Of a stretch of 64,000 nt of DNA, positions 8,843-17,615 are shown piece after piece (the first letter of the stretch is position 1; the number at the start of each line of letters is the position of its first letter). The DNA is from Pseudoalteromonas arabiensis (lineage in GTDB: Bacteria > Pseudomonadota > Gammaproteobacteria > Enterobacterales > Alteromonadaceae). The stretch lies in contig NZ_LRUF01000021.1 in NCBI RefSeq assembly GCF_001550155.1, positions 390,630 to 454,629 of the forward strand, in the 5' to 3' direction. Both the position numbers and the translations under genes were made by a program. Under the pieces are notes generated by a model. It had not been told where the DNA came from and ran no database searches. It worked only from the letters and a program-made list of their open reading frames with translations.

Positions 8843-10195
8843 CTATACAACGCCTTGTTTCATCATTGCTTCTGCTACACGCTCGAAACCTGCTATGTTA
8901 GCGCCAAGGCTTAGATCATCTTCATGAGAGTACTGTTTCGCTGTAGTGGAAACAGTATCGAAGATAGTCCTCATAACTTGTTGGAGTTTTTCATCGACTT
9001 GCTCTGGTCGCCATGTTTGCATACTAGCATTTTGTGCCATTTCAAACTGACTAGTTGCCACACCACCCGCATTCGCAGCTTTGCTAGGTCCAAGATAAAC
9101 TTTATGCTTTTTAAAAACAGTCAGCGCTTCTGCAGTGCTTGGCATATTTGCACCTTCACATACGATTAAACAGCCATTCTCTACAAGTGAAGTCGCATCA
9201 TTTTTAGTAATTTCATTTTGAGTTGCACAGGGTAAAGCGATATCAGCTTCATATTGCCATACTTTATGACCATTGCTTGGGTACTGATTAACGGGTGTGA
9301 ACTCAGCTTCAGAGTGTGTGTTTAGGTAGTCTCGAAGCTCAGCCCCTTGTTCGGTTTTTAAGTGTTTAACAAGCTCAACATCTAAACCATCTTTGCAGTA
9401 TAAAGTCCCTTTTGAATCGCTACAGGTTAAAACGATAGCGTCACATTGGCTAAGCTTATCCATCAAATGGAGTGCGACATTACCTGCGCCTGATACGAGA
9501 CAACGCTTTCCTTGTAAAGAGTCATTTTTAGCATCAAGCATAGCACTTAGAAAATAAGCTATGCCATAGCCTGTGGCCTCAGCTCTTAATGCAGAGCCCC
9601 CCATCAGCAAGGGCTTACCCGTTAGCACCCCTTGAAACTGATTAGTTATGCGCTTGTATTGGCCGAATAAATAGCCTATTTCTCTTGAACCTACGCCAAT
9701 ATCACCCGCTGGTACATCCGTTGTAGCACCAATGTGCCTATATAGCTCTGTCATGAAAGATTGGCAAAAACGCATAATCTCGTTATCACTTTTCCCTTTC
9801 GGGTCAAAGTCTGCACCTCCTTTTGCGCCACCTAAGGGTAAACCCGTTAACGCATTCTTAAGGATCTGTTCAAAGCCTAAGAACTTAACAACTCCAAGGT
9901 TTACGCTGGGATGAAAACGTAGACCTCCTTTAAAAGGCCCAAGAGTAGAGCTAAACTCAATACGATACCCCCTGTTAACGTGCACATTCCCGTTATCATC
10001 AAGCCATGGAACTCTGAACATGATTTGTCTTTCCGGTTCAACTAATCGCTCAATAATGCCCATTTTTTTATAATCATTATGTCCATCAACGACACGCTTC
10101 AGAGATGATAGTACTTCTTCAACAGCTTGATAGAACTCAGGTTCGTTAGGGTTAGATTCCTTTACTGTTTGCAGAATTCCTTGTAGATATTGCAT
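8843..10195 (-). CDS. gdhA: NADP-specific glutamate dehydrogenase
   Basis: 450 residues, the normal length of the hexameric bacterial enzyme. Interconverts 2-oxoglutarate plus ammonium and glutamate, usually in the assimilatory direction with NADPH. The substrate-binding region KGGLRFHPSVN, the active-site lysine in LPLGGAKGGADFDPKG, DVPAGDIGVGSREIGYLFG, and the nucleotide fold beginning LVSGAGNVALH are intact. C-terminal GGVATSQFEMAQNASM matches the family. The ATG follows GAGGAG. It appears monocistronic, converging on the acyl-CoA synthetase gene. Confidence 0.97.
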   Translation of the reverse strand: MQYLQGILQTVKESNPNEPEFYQAVEEVLSSLKRVVDGHNDYKKMGIIERLVEPERQIMFRVPWLDDNGNVHVNRGYRIEFSSTLGPFKGGLRFHPSVNLGVVKFLGFEQILKNALTGLPLGGAKGGADFDPKGKSDNEIMRFCQSFMTELYRHIGATTDVPAGDIGVGSREIGYLFGQYKRITNQFQGVLTGKPLLMGGSALRAEATGYGIAYFLSAMLDAKNDSLQGKRCLVSGAGNVALHLMDKLSQCDAIVLTCSDSKGTLYCKDGLDVELVKHLKTEQGAELRDYLNTHSEAEFTPVNQYPSNGHKVWQYEADIALPCATQNEITKNDATSLVENGCLIVCEGANMPSTAEALTVFKKHKVYLGPSKAANAGGVATSQFEMAQNASMQTWRPEQVDEKLQQVMRTIFDTVSTTAKQYSHEDDLSLGANIAGFERVAEAMMKQGVV

Positions 10196-10505
10196 GCCAA
10201 CTCCTCTATTAAGCTATTGAAATTACTCGTTACTAATTAAACTCTATTTAGTAAAAAATCGATCACTTTGAATGATAAGTGAAGACTACTCTATAAAAAT
10301 GGTTTAAAAGGTCAAGTAATCATGTGCTAAAGCCACTCGCTAAGTTAACTTTATGCTAGCGCATATTTTTTGTTGTGGATATGGATGAAAAGCGAAGACA
10401 TTTTAACGCTGCTAACAGAGAGTTAATTTTACAAAATAGCTTTGTCGAAATGCGAATTAGGATCATTCATAGCGCACATTAATGTACGCTATGACGCCTA
10501 ATAAC
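10196..10505. other. Intergenic region upstream of gdhA, with a hairpin after the M28 peptidase gene
   Basis: 310 bases without a credible gene. On the minus strand its low-coordinate end is the gdhA leader. At 10468-10493 arms CATAGCG and CGCTATG plus inner ACATT/AATGT form a long stem with one mismatch, just after the M28 peptidase stop; no U run follows, so termination is uncertain. No clear promoter could be assigned. Confidence 0.4.
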
Positions 10506-11894
10506 TTACTTATTGGGCCACTCAAATGCGCCAACGTCCCCTGGGAACACAACTGGGGATTCAATTCCGTCTTTGTTCACGGCTGCGACACCAAAATAGT
10601 AGTTATCGATCACGACATTTTTAAGGGTGGCTTCGGTTACCTTGCCAACGTCCCGACTAAACTGCCACTGTGGTTCACTGGTATAACGCCAATAAATTTT
10701 ATAGCTAACCACTGTTGGATCATCACTTTTATGCCAAGCTAGTGTTGTACTTGGCTTTACAGCACCTGAAATACTGACACCTGTTGGCGGTGCGGGTGCC
10801 CACGCCATTGAAGCCATTGTCACAGCATTTAACGAGGTTAATTTAGCCGCATAGGCAAAATCAACATGATCGATGGTGTCACCGTAAGTAATGCCATTTT
10901 CAGTACGTAAGTCTTGATGCTGTTGATTGTAGTTTTCATTGGTTTCCATAATGCGCACAGCCGCAAAACCAACATCGTTGAATGGACGATGATGCCCTCC
11001 TCGACCAAATCGATCGAGTCGATAGACCAACATGGTATCTAGATTTTCAATATATCTATCCGCAATTGTATCAATGTAGCGTGCAAGGTTACGACTTGCA
11101 GAGTCGACTTCACCACCGGTAAAGCGGCGTTTATTAGCTTGTTCTTTTGTTTCTATAACGCGAGTACCTTCTGAGAAGATACGTGCTGTTGTGTTATCTG
11201 TAACACCATTAATGCCGGTTGAATTACCAATCATGTCGTTATTTAAAACGCCATGAACACGCCAGTGATGCTCTTGTGCATATTTAGCTAAAATTTTACC
11301 ACCAAACAAGCCTTGTTCTTCACCAGACAGCGCAGCATACACAATCGAGCCATTAAATTTATACTTTGACAAAATACGTGCAGATTCAAGCACACCAGCC
11401 ACACCGGAAGCATTATCGTTAGCCCCTGGTGCATCAGAGGTATAGTCCATTACATCAGAGACCCTTGAATCAATATCTCCCGACATCATTATCATGCGGT
11501 TTTCATCAACTTGGCCGCGCTGAATCGCCACGATATTGACAACTTCTACTGGGTTTGGAATACGCTTTTCACCAGAGATAGTGTCTTTTACTTCAATGAT
11601 TTCTAGACAATTACCACAGGCTTTTGAAATGGCCTCAAACTCAGATTTTATCCAGCGCCTGGCCGCACCAATACCGCGCGTATTCGATTTCGTTTCTGAT
11701 AAGGTGTGACGAGTACCAAAATCAACCAAGGTTTGAATATCTTGCTCTATACGCGTTTTTGAAACTGCATTTGCAATATCATGCAAAGCTTGTTGACCTT
11801 TGTATTGAGGTGTCGTGGCATGCACTGCCGTTGCCAATAACAGTGATGAGCTAAACAAAGCACCACTTGTTGTTATTATTTTACGCTTAAACAT
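10506..11894 (-). CDS. Secreted M28 family metallopeptidase with C-terminal fibronectin III-like domain
   Basis: 462 residues. A signal peptide (MFKRKIITTSGALF, hydrophobic stretch, AVHA) predicts export. The M28 di-zinc core is recognisable: PGANDNASGVAGV with the bridging Asp, LSGEEQGLFGG with the catalytic Glu, LNNDMIGN, and GHHRPFNDVGFAAV with the last His ligand. Where S. griseus aminopeptidase has AHLDS, this protein has GDIDSR, replacing the first His ligand with Asp. The last about 95 residues (PPTGVSISGAV to the end) resemble a fibronectin type III domain. Probably an extracellular or periplasmic aminopeptidase that feeds on peptides. Confidence 0.88.
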   Translation of the reverse strand: MFKRKIITTSGALFSSSLLLATAVHATTPQYKGQQALHDIANAVSKTRIEQDIQTLVDFGTRHTLSETKSNTRGIGAARRWIKSEFEAISKACGNCLEIIEVKDTISGEKRIPNPVEVVNIVAIQRGQVDENRMIMMSGDIDSRVSDVMDYTSDAPGANDNASGVAGVLESARILSKYKFNGSIVYAALSGEEQGLFGGKILAKYAQEHHWRVHGVLNNDMIGNSTGINGVTDNTTARIFSEGTRVIETKEQANKRRFTGGEVDSASRNLARYIDTIADRYIENLDTMLVYRLDRFGRGGHHRPFNDVGFAAVRIMETNENYNQQHQDLRTENGITYGDTIDHVDFAYAAKLTSLNAVTMASMAWAPAPPTGVSISGAVKPSTTLAWHKSDDPTVVSYKIYWRYTSEPQWQFSRDVGKVTEATLKNVVIDNYYFGVAAVNKDGIESPVVFPGDVGAFEWPNK

Positions 11895-12059
11895 AGTTTC
11901 ACTCCTTCAATGAATCATTCAAGGCTAACTACTATTTTTTTTCGCACAATAGTTATGAGTCAGAAAACAGATTATCAGGTTAAAACAATCATTGAACAGA
12001 ACTTAAGTGTGAGTCCGATACGATTACTTATCAGCCTAAATAGTCGTTTTCTCTTAAAA

Positions 12060-12965
12060 CTACTCTGGCTTTACATTGGGAAGCTTTATTCCACTGTGAT
12101 AAAAAACGGCTTGGTTTCCCCCTGCTTTTTTCGCATCATACATTGCCTTATCAGCACATTGGATTAAATATTCAGCATCACCATAATGCTCAGGGAATAA
12201 AACCACACCAATACTTGGCGAGTAGCTTAGTAACTCATTATTATATTCAAGAGATTTACAAATCTCTTCACGCAATAAATCAACGACTTCGACAACATCT
12301 TGCTTATTACTAATACTATTTAAAATAACAACAAATTCATCTCCCCCTAAGCGCCCTACACTATCTTCTTTTCTAAGTTGGTGACGAAGACGCATCGCAA
12401 CTGTTTTTAATAGCTTGTCGCCCGCTGCATGACCATGAAAATCATTTACTTGTTTAAAACCATCTATGTCAATAAAGAGGACAGCAATAATTGTCGATAT
12501 CGTATTAGCAACAGACAATGACTCTTCTAGCTCAGAAATCAAAAAGCTGCGATTAGGTAAATCTGTTAATGGATCATGTCCTGCCATATAAATCAGTTTT
12601 TGTTCGAGGTTCTTTTGCTCGGTAATATCATAAGCTATTGCCACCCTGACTTGTTTTTCTTCAGACCAGTAAACTGACCATAAAACATGTACAATACGGC
12701 CATCTTTTCTAACCCATCGATTTTCAAAACGAGGAGGATGATTATTTATAACAATTTGATTAACGGCATTGATAGTTTTAGTCCTGTCTTCTGGGTAGAC
12801 AAAATCTAACATATATCTACCGATGGCTTCTTCAGGGGGATAGCCAAAAATAGTTTCAAAGGCAGGGTTAGTAAAAAGCAAGCAACCCTTTGCATCTACT
12901 ACACAAACAGCATCTAATAAAAGCTCAATAATACCAGACAAGTATTCAGGCGTTTCTTTCTTCAT
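12060..12965 (-). CDS. Diguanylate cyclase with N-terminal PAS domain
   Basis: 301 residues. Residues about 10-125 form a PAS sensor domain (LLDAVCVVDAKGCLLFTNPA, FGYPPEEAIGR, a PAC-like end YDITEQKNLEQKL). Residues about 130-290 form a GGDEF domain: HDPLTDLPNRSFL, FIDIDGFKQVND, and an intact GRLGGDEFVV active site that makes cyclic di-GMP from two GTP. RKED five residues before GGDEF matches the RxxD inhibitory site, implying product feedback. No membrane segments, so a soluble sensor of unknown ligand. Monocistronic. Confidence 0.93.
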   Translation of the reverse strand: MKKETPEYLSGIIELLLDAVCVVDAKGCLLFTNPAFETIFGYPPEEAIGRYMLDFVYPEDRTKTINAVNQIVINNHPPRFENRWVRKDGRIVHVLWSVYWSEEKQVRVAIAYDITEQKNLEQKLIYMAGHDPLTDLPNRSFLISELEESLSVANTISTIIAVLFIDIDGFKQVNDFHGHAAGDKLLKTVAMRLRHQLRKEDSVGRLGGDEFVVILNSISNKQDVVEVVDLLREEICKSLEYNNELLSYSPSIGVVLFPEHYGDAEYLIQCADKAMYDAKKAGGNQAVFYHSGIKLPNVKPE

Positions 12966-13026
12966 AAGCGACTTTCAAGCTGACTATAAACTGAGTATAG
13001 CCTAAACCGAGCAAGTAACTGAGCAA

Positions 13027-13422
13027 TTAAGTAGTAATTGGGTACAACTTTTTTGATAAAAAAGTAGATACAATACAAAAAAATACAATGCCACTTAAAT
13101 CAGCCAGTAAATCAACAAGATCAAAAGTACGCGTGGCAATAAAGTATTGACTGAACTCCTCCAACACAACAAAAGTAAACACAATTAAAGCAGCCCAATA
13201 TATTTTAAAGCCCCCAATAACACTGGCTTTGAACTTAAACGCTAAGTTTATAAATAGTGTGAGCAATCCAAACAATAAAAAATGCCCAAGCTTATCGCCA
13301 TAAGGTATCGCAGCAACTAAATCAAAAAACACCGATTTCTGACCTGTATTAGCAAGGTAAATAACCCAACCGATAAACCCAAAAAAACCAATTGCTAATA
13401 GAATAAGAAAACGTTGAAACAT
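13027..13422 (-). CDS. VanZ-like family membrane protein
   Basis: 131 residues with four hydrophobic segments: FLILLAIGFFGFIGWVIYL, FLLFGLLTLFINLAF, IYWAALIVFTFVVLEEFSQY, and LADLSGIVFFCIVSTFL. The signatures GDKLGHFLLFG, LEEFSQYF and FDLVDLLADLSG match VanZ-like proteins, inner-membrane proteins of mostly unknown function, named after a teicoplanin-resistance protein. It follows the esterase gene by only four bases, so the two are probably co-transcribed. A functional link is not evident. Confidence 0.82.
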   Translation of the reverse strand: MFQRFLILLAIGFFGFIGWVIYLANTGQKSVFFDLVAAIPYGDKLGHFLLFGLLTLFINLAFKFKASVIGGFKIYWAALIVFTFVVLEEFSQYFIATRTFDLVDLLADLSGIVFFCIVSTFLSKKLYPITT

Positions 13423-13426
13423 CTAT

Positions 13427-14257
13427 TTACGGTGCCATATGAGAAGTTAAAAACAAAAACTGATAAGGAATGACTTTACTCCAATAATGCCAATCATGAG
13501 TGCCTGGGCGTTCGATATAATCATGCCGAATACGCAGATTTAGCATCGCTTGATGCAAGGCTCGGTTTTGTTCAATAAAGAAATCATCAACGCCAATATC
13601 AAGCATGATGGGAAGATCGTCAGCGCTCTTTTTCCATGCTGTATTACCTGCTGCAATTTTATGAAGGTTATTAACGATAGCGATGCTATCCCACCTTGCT
13701 TCATTTTCAGCATAATTGCCAAGCACCTTGGTAAGATCAAACTCTGCACTAAAAGGTCTTACATCGACCCCCGCAGACATCGCTGATACAGCTGCAAACC
13801 GATGAGGGTGATTTATCGCGATATGCAGTGCACCAAACCCTCCCATCGATAACCCTGTGATTGCTCGGCCAGTTTTAGACCGGTTAGTCGAATAATTAGA
13901 ATCGATATAGTCTACAACGTCTTCAGCAATGTATGTTTCATATTGCGATGTTTTGTCGACCTCAGAATCTAAATACCAAGAGCCAAAGTTACCATCTGGG
14001 TTAACAACGATAACATTATATTGGTCAGCAAGTTGTTCAATGTTAGTGAGCTTTGTCCAATCAGTGTGATTACCACTAAAGCCATGTAATACGTAAACAA
14101 CATTATAGTTTTTAGATTCTTCGTAGTTATCAGGTAAAGTAATTGTCAGCGGTTTTTCTATCGCGGTCTTCTTACCTTTAAAGGTGAAAGTGTCTGTTTG
14201 ATAAGCACTTATAGGTAAGCTGATCATGAGTGCAAATAAGCTAAGCCGTTTTTTCAT
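13427..14257 (-). CDS. Exported alpha/beta-hydrolase esterase
   Basis: 276 residues. A signal peptide (MKKRLSLFALMISLPISAYQ) points to the periplasm. The fold resembles the esterase D/tributyrin esterase family: YNVVYVLHGFSGNHTDW oxyanion region, the nucleophile elbow GLSMGGFGALH with the catalytic Ser, a likely Asp in MLDIGVDDFF, and the His in GTHDWHYW. Such enzymes cut short-chain acyl esters, including acetyl groups on polysaccharides. First gene of a two-gene unit with the VanZ-like gene. Confidence 0.87.
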   Translation of the reverse strand: MKKRLSLFALMISLPISAYQTDTFTFKGKKTAIEKPLTITLPDNYEESKNYNVVYVLHGFSGNHTDWTKLTNIEQLADQYNVIVVNPDGNFGSWYLDSEVDKTSQYETYIAEDVVDYIDSNYSTNRSKTGRAITGLSMGGFGALHIAINHPHRFAAVSAMSAGVDVRPFSAEFDLTKVLGNYAENEARWDSIAIVNNLHKIAAGNTAWKKSADDLPIMLDIGVDDFFIEQNRALHQAMLNLRIRHDYIERPGTHDWHYWSKVIPYQFLFLTSHMAP

Positions 14258-14410
14258 GGTAAGTTCCTTTTTCTTATTATAGTTCCATGGTAATTAAGAT
14301 ATGTAAACACTTGAATCATGATGTATTTTAATAGTTTTTTAGGTAAATCAACTGCTAAAAATTCTGCTCAGTGATATAGTTAGGCAATCTTACTTTGAAA
14401 AGTGTCGTGT

Positions 14411-16258
14411 ATGTATCGTTTATTTGAACGGATGATAAATCCATTTCCAAAAGAGCAGCCTTCCCAGCCACCCAATACATTATTTGCATTTTGCCGTCAT
14501 TATACTCGAGGCATGGAGTTATCACTGATACTGATGTCTTTAAGTGCTGCAGCTTTGGCTATTTTAGAGGTGTCGCTCTTTAGCTACATGGGGCAACTAG
14601 TTGACTGGTTAGGCCAATACACTCCAGAGACATTATTTGACCAACAAAAGTCAGAGTTAATAAAAATGGCTGTCGTATTATTGATTGTTTTGCCAATCGT
14701 CGTTTTTTTTCACTCTGCAATTTTACACCAAGCCTTGCTTGGTAATTACCCTATGTCGATCCGTTGGTTAGCACACCGTTATTTGCTTCGACAAAGTATC
14801 GGTTTTTACCAAAATGAGTTTGCCGGACGAATAGCAACGAAAGTGATGCAAACATCACTGGCAGCGCGTGAATCTGTCATGAAGCTACTCGATGTGTTGA
14901 TGTACATTGTTGTTTACTTTGGCGCTATGGTGTTTCTCGTTGCAGACTCAGATTGGCGCCTAATGATCCCGTTATTAGTGTGGTTACTCGTCTACGCCGC
15001 TATACAAATGTACTTTGTACCACGATTAAAAAAGATCGCGAGTTCACAAGCTGATGCTCGTTCGGAAATGACCGGTCGAGTGGTAGATAGCTATACGAAT
15101 ATCTCCACCATCAAATTGTTCTCATACACACAACGCGAAGAACAATATGCCAAAGATAGTATGGATGTTTTTTTACAGCCTGTTTATCAACAAATGCGCT
15201 TAGTAACGAGCCTAAATTTTTCTATCAATACATTAAACTACCTTCTTGTGTTTAGTATTGCTGCTTTGTCTTTGTACTTATGGTCGATTAGTGCAATATC
15301 AGTGGGGGCAATTGCTATTGCCGTAAGCTTATCACTTCGCTTAAATGGCATGGCTCAATGGATTATGTGGGAGATCAGTAGTCTATTTGAGAATATTGGT
15401 ACAGTGGCTGATGGTATGAAAACCCTATCAACACCCATTGATGTCGATGATAAACCAAACGCAGACACTTTAGCTGTAACGCAAGGTGAGATTACGTTTG
15501 ATTCCGTACAGTTTAACTATGGAAAAGCAGCAAATGAAACCCACAGAGGCCCTGTTATCAATGGATTGGACCTTACTATCAAGCCTGGCGAAAAAATAGG
15601 TTTAGTTGGCCGCTCTGGTGCGGGAAAATCCACACTCGTCAATCTGTTACTGCGCTTTTATGATGTTGATTCCGGCTCCATTAGTATAGATGGCAAAAAC
15701 ATTGCCAACGTAACTCAAGAAAGCTTACGCAAACATATTGCAATGGTCACACAAGATACGTCCTTATTACATCGTTCAGTCAAAGATAATATCCTCTATG
15801 GACGACCTGATGCCTCTGAACAAGAAATGCTAGCAGCAGCAAAACAAGCAAAAGCAATTGAGTTTATTGAGGACTTAGAAGACAGTAAAGGCAATAAAGG
15901 TTTTGCTGCACAAGTCGGTGAACGCGGTGTGAAACTGTCAGGAGGGCAGCGTCAACGTATCGCCATAGCGCGTGTATTATTAAAAGATGCCCCTATTCTT
16001 ATTTTAGATGAAGCAACCAGTGCTTTAGATTCAGAAGTAGAAGCTGCTATTCAAACAAGTCTAGATGACTTAATGACAGGCAAAACGGTTATTGCCATAG
16101 CCCATCGTTTATCAACAATTGCACAAATGGATAGGCTCATAGTACTTGATGAAGGCGGCGTCGTTGAACAAGGCTCTCATGAAGAACTAATCCAAAAAGG
16201 GGGTATTTACGCTGCACTTTGGTCACATCAAACCGGTGGTTTTATTGGTGTAGAGTAG
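14411..16258 (+). CDS. ABC transporter, fused permease and ATPase (exporter type)
   Basis: 615 residues from ATG 14411; a GTG three codons earlier is also open but no clear ribosome site supports it. An N-terminal six-helix type I exporter domain (residues about 30-320) is followed by one ATPase domain: Walker A GRSGAGKSTLVNL, Q-loop MVTQDTSLLHRSVKDNILYG, signature LSGGQRQRIAIARV, Walker B ILILDEATSALDSE, H-loop IAIAHRLSTIA. Half-transporters of this class work as homodimers on lipids, peptides or drugs; substrate unknown. The MINPFP leader is typical of a proteobacterial subgroup. Monocistronic, followed by a long inverted repeat. Confidence 0.92.
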   Translation: MYRLFERMINPFPKEQPSQPPNTLFAFCRHYTRGMELSLILMSLSAAALAILEVSLFSYMGQLVDWLGQYTPETLFDQQKSELIKMAVVLLIVLPIVVFFHSAILHQALLGNYPMSIRWLAHRYLLRQSIGFYQNEFAGRIATKVMQTSLAARESVMKLLDVLMYIVVYFGAMVFLVADSDWRLMIPLLVWLLVYAAIQMYFVPRLKKIASSQADARSEMTGRVVDSYTNISTIKLFSYTQREEQYAKDSMDVFLQPVYQQMRLVTSLNFSINTLNYLLVFSIAALSLYLWSISAISVGAIAIAVSLSLRLNGMAQWIMWEISSLFENIGTVADGMKTLSTPIDVDDKPNADTLAVTQGEITFDSVQFNYGKAANETHRGPVINGLDLTIKPGEKIGLVGRSGAGKSTLVNLLLRFYDVDSGSISIDGKNIANVTQESLRKHIAMVTQDTSLLHRSVKDNILYGRPDASEQEMLAAAKQAKAIEFIEDLEDSKGNKGFAAQVGERGVKLSGGQRQRIAIARVLLKDAPILILDEATSALDSEVEAAIQTSLDDLMTGKTVIAIAHRLSTIAQMDRLIVLDEGGVVEQGSHEELIQKGGIYAALWSHQTGGFIGVE

Positions 16259-16277
16259 CTATATCAGCGTTTTTTAT

Positions 16278-16325
16278 ACGAACATCTAAATTTTCTCGCT
16301 CCGCGGTTTAGGTTTAGATGTTCGT
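16278..16325 (+). terminator. 13-bp inverted repeat after the ABC transporter gene
   Basis: Perfect arms ACGAACATCTAAA and TTTAGATGTTCGT around a 22-nt loop, 19 bases after the stop codon. There is no U run, so it may work as a weak terminator or RNA 3' end stabiliser. Confidence 0.45.
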
Positions 16326-16463
16326 TATACTAATCAACCCTGGCACTCAGCAGGCAGCTTTTAGAGTAACGAGTAAGGCTAATAATTTAGGTACCGCAGT
16401 TATCACTGTGACATATGACTCGCAGGTAAGCAGTACCCTCATTAACATCGAGTGACCATAAAT

Positions 16464-16487
16464 AGGGCTCTTTTACTAAGGAGCCCT
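16464..16487 (-). terminator. Terminator of the MAPEG gene
   Basis: On the minus strand AGGGCTC and GAGCCCT arms enclose a 10-nt loop and are followed by ATTTAT, seven bases after the stop codon. Stem is strong, U run moderate. Confidence 0.7.
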
Positions 16488-16493
16488 TCTCTA

Positions 16494-16913
16494 TTAATAT
16501 AGTAGACGTATTCCTACCAGTACTAGCATTGTAATATTAGATACCAAGCCAATTAAGAAGAAATAGCTACGTGGGCTTGGGTTTTTCTCAGTGGCTATCG
16601 CGTAATAAAGCACCATATGTATTACTCTTGCTACAACATATACCCAAACACAAACAGCAAAGACGCCACTAGTGAGGTTCAGTGTAAAAGCGAGCAACAA
16701 AGTCCCTACAAATAAGGGGCTATTTTCCAATGTATTCATAAAAGTGCGATGGGCACGAAATGTGAAACTCTCATGGCTCAATTCAGGTTCAAGCTTGCCA
16801 GGGATTGCCCCCGCTCGTTTTGCCTTTGAAACAGTTGCCACCGACCATTGAATCAGCAGCATTATGAGGTACGCGTAGAACGCAAAATATACAGTTAACG
16901 ATAATTCGGTCAT
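16494..16913 (-). CDS. MAPEG family membrane protein
   Basis: 139 residues with four hydrophobic helices. The motif ENSPLFVGTLLLAF and the pattern FRAHRTFMNTLEN followed by VVARVIHMVLYYA are typical of the MAPEG superfamily (membrane proteins in eicosanoid and glutathione metabolism). In bacteria these are mostly uncharacterised inner-membrane proteins that may act as glutathione transferases. Arg and Glu residues implicated in glutathione binding seem present, but activity cannot be claimed. Monocistronic. Confidence 0.85.
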   Translation of the reverse strand: MTELSLTVYFAFYAYLIMLLIQWSVATVSKAKRAGAIPGKLEPELSHESFTFRAHRTFMNTLENSPLFVGTLLLAFTLNLTSGVFAVCVWVYVVARVIHMVLYYAIATEKNPSPRSYFFLIGLVSNITMLVLVGIRLLY

Positions 16914-17078
16914 TTATTGCTCCTTCAAAGTAGTCTAAACAATAGAAGCAAAAAGCAAACCAAAATAACACATTGAATAATATACCTTTTTAATAAATAA
17001 AATATATTTCAATCTATAATTTACTTGGTTATGTATAAACTTTTCATAGTCGTTAAATAACCTTTTAGTGGTGATTGT

Positions 17079-17276
17079 CTATCCTTGATGCACTATTTGA
17101 TTAATCGTTAATGCATCAAGTTGCTCAAATAATTGTTGTTGATAGTCATCACAATTATTAGTGGCAACAAAAGTAAATACGTTTTTATCAGGTAGCTGCT
17201 TGAATAGCTCATAGCTGTAACTGTTTGATCCATTATAGGAAATTAGTTTGTTACTGAGTATATCTTTCTCTAGCAA
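17079..17276 (-). CDS. Small orphan ORF, possibly a gene remnant
   Basis: 65 codons from a TTG; the frame stays open a further 20 codons upstream to a TAG without any ATG. The sequence includes NGSNSYSYELFKQLPDKNVF and ends in QIVHQG. I do not recognise it. Lack of a normal start or ribosome site and isolated position suggest either the 3' remnant of a lost gene or a spurious ORF. Confidence 0.2.
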   Translation of the reverse strand: MLEKDILSNKLISYNGSNSYSYELFKQLPDKNVFTFVATNNCDDYQQQLFEQLDALTINQIVHQG

Positions 17277-17615
17277 TAAGATGAGCTGTGATCGGTAGTA
17301 TTGTGTCGTAAAAAACCCTTGCCAGCACTATTTTTAAATTGAACCTATATCAAAGTCGGTATTCTCAGCAAGCGTGGTTTGCTGTTTTCTATTTTGCTAA
17401 ACCACTGATAAAAAATACAACACTCAACTACATTAAAATCACTATGGATCTACCTACGTTATGTGATATTTCCATAAAAGAAAGTTGTAACTGTTCACCT
17501 ATTTTACTTTACCCTGCTCTTTAGTCCCTATACCCTTTGGTTCAATCTGTTGAACATGTGTTTTTTGGTACTTTTCACCTTAATAAAACAACATTCTAAT
17601 AATAAAAGGTTTTTT
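17277..17615. other. AT-rich gap upstream of the NRAMP-like gene
   Basis: 339 bases with no convincing gene on either strand. Holds the 5' end of the NRAMP-like transcript; I see no clear promoter, riboswitch or metal-regulator box. Confidence 0.4.
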
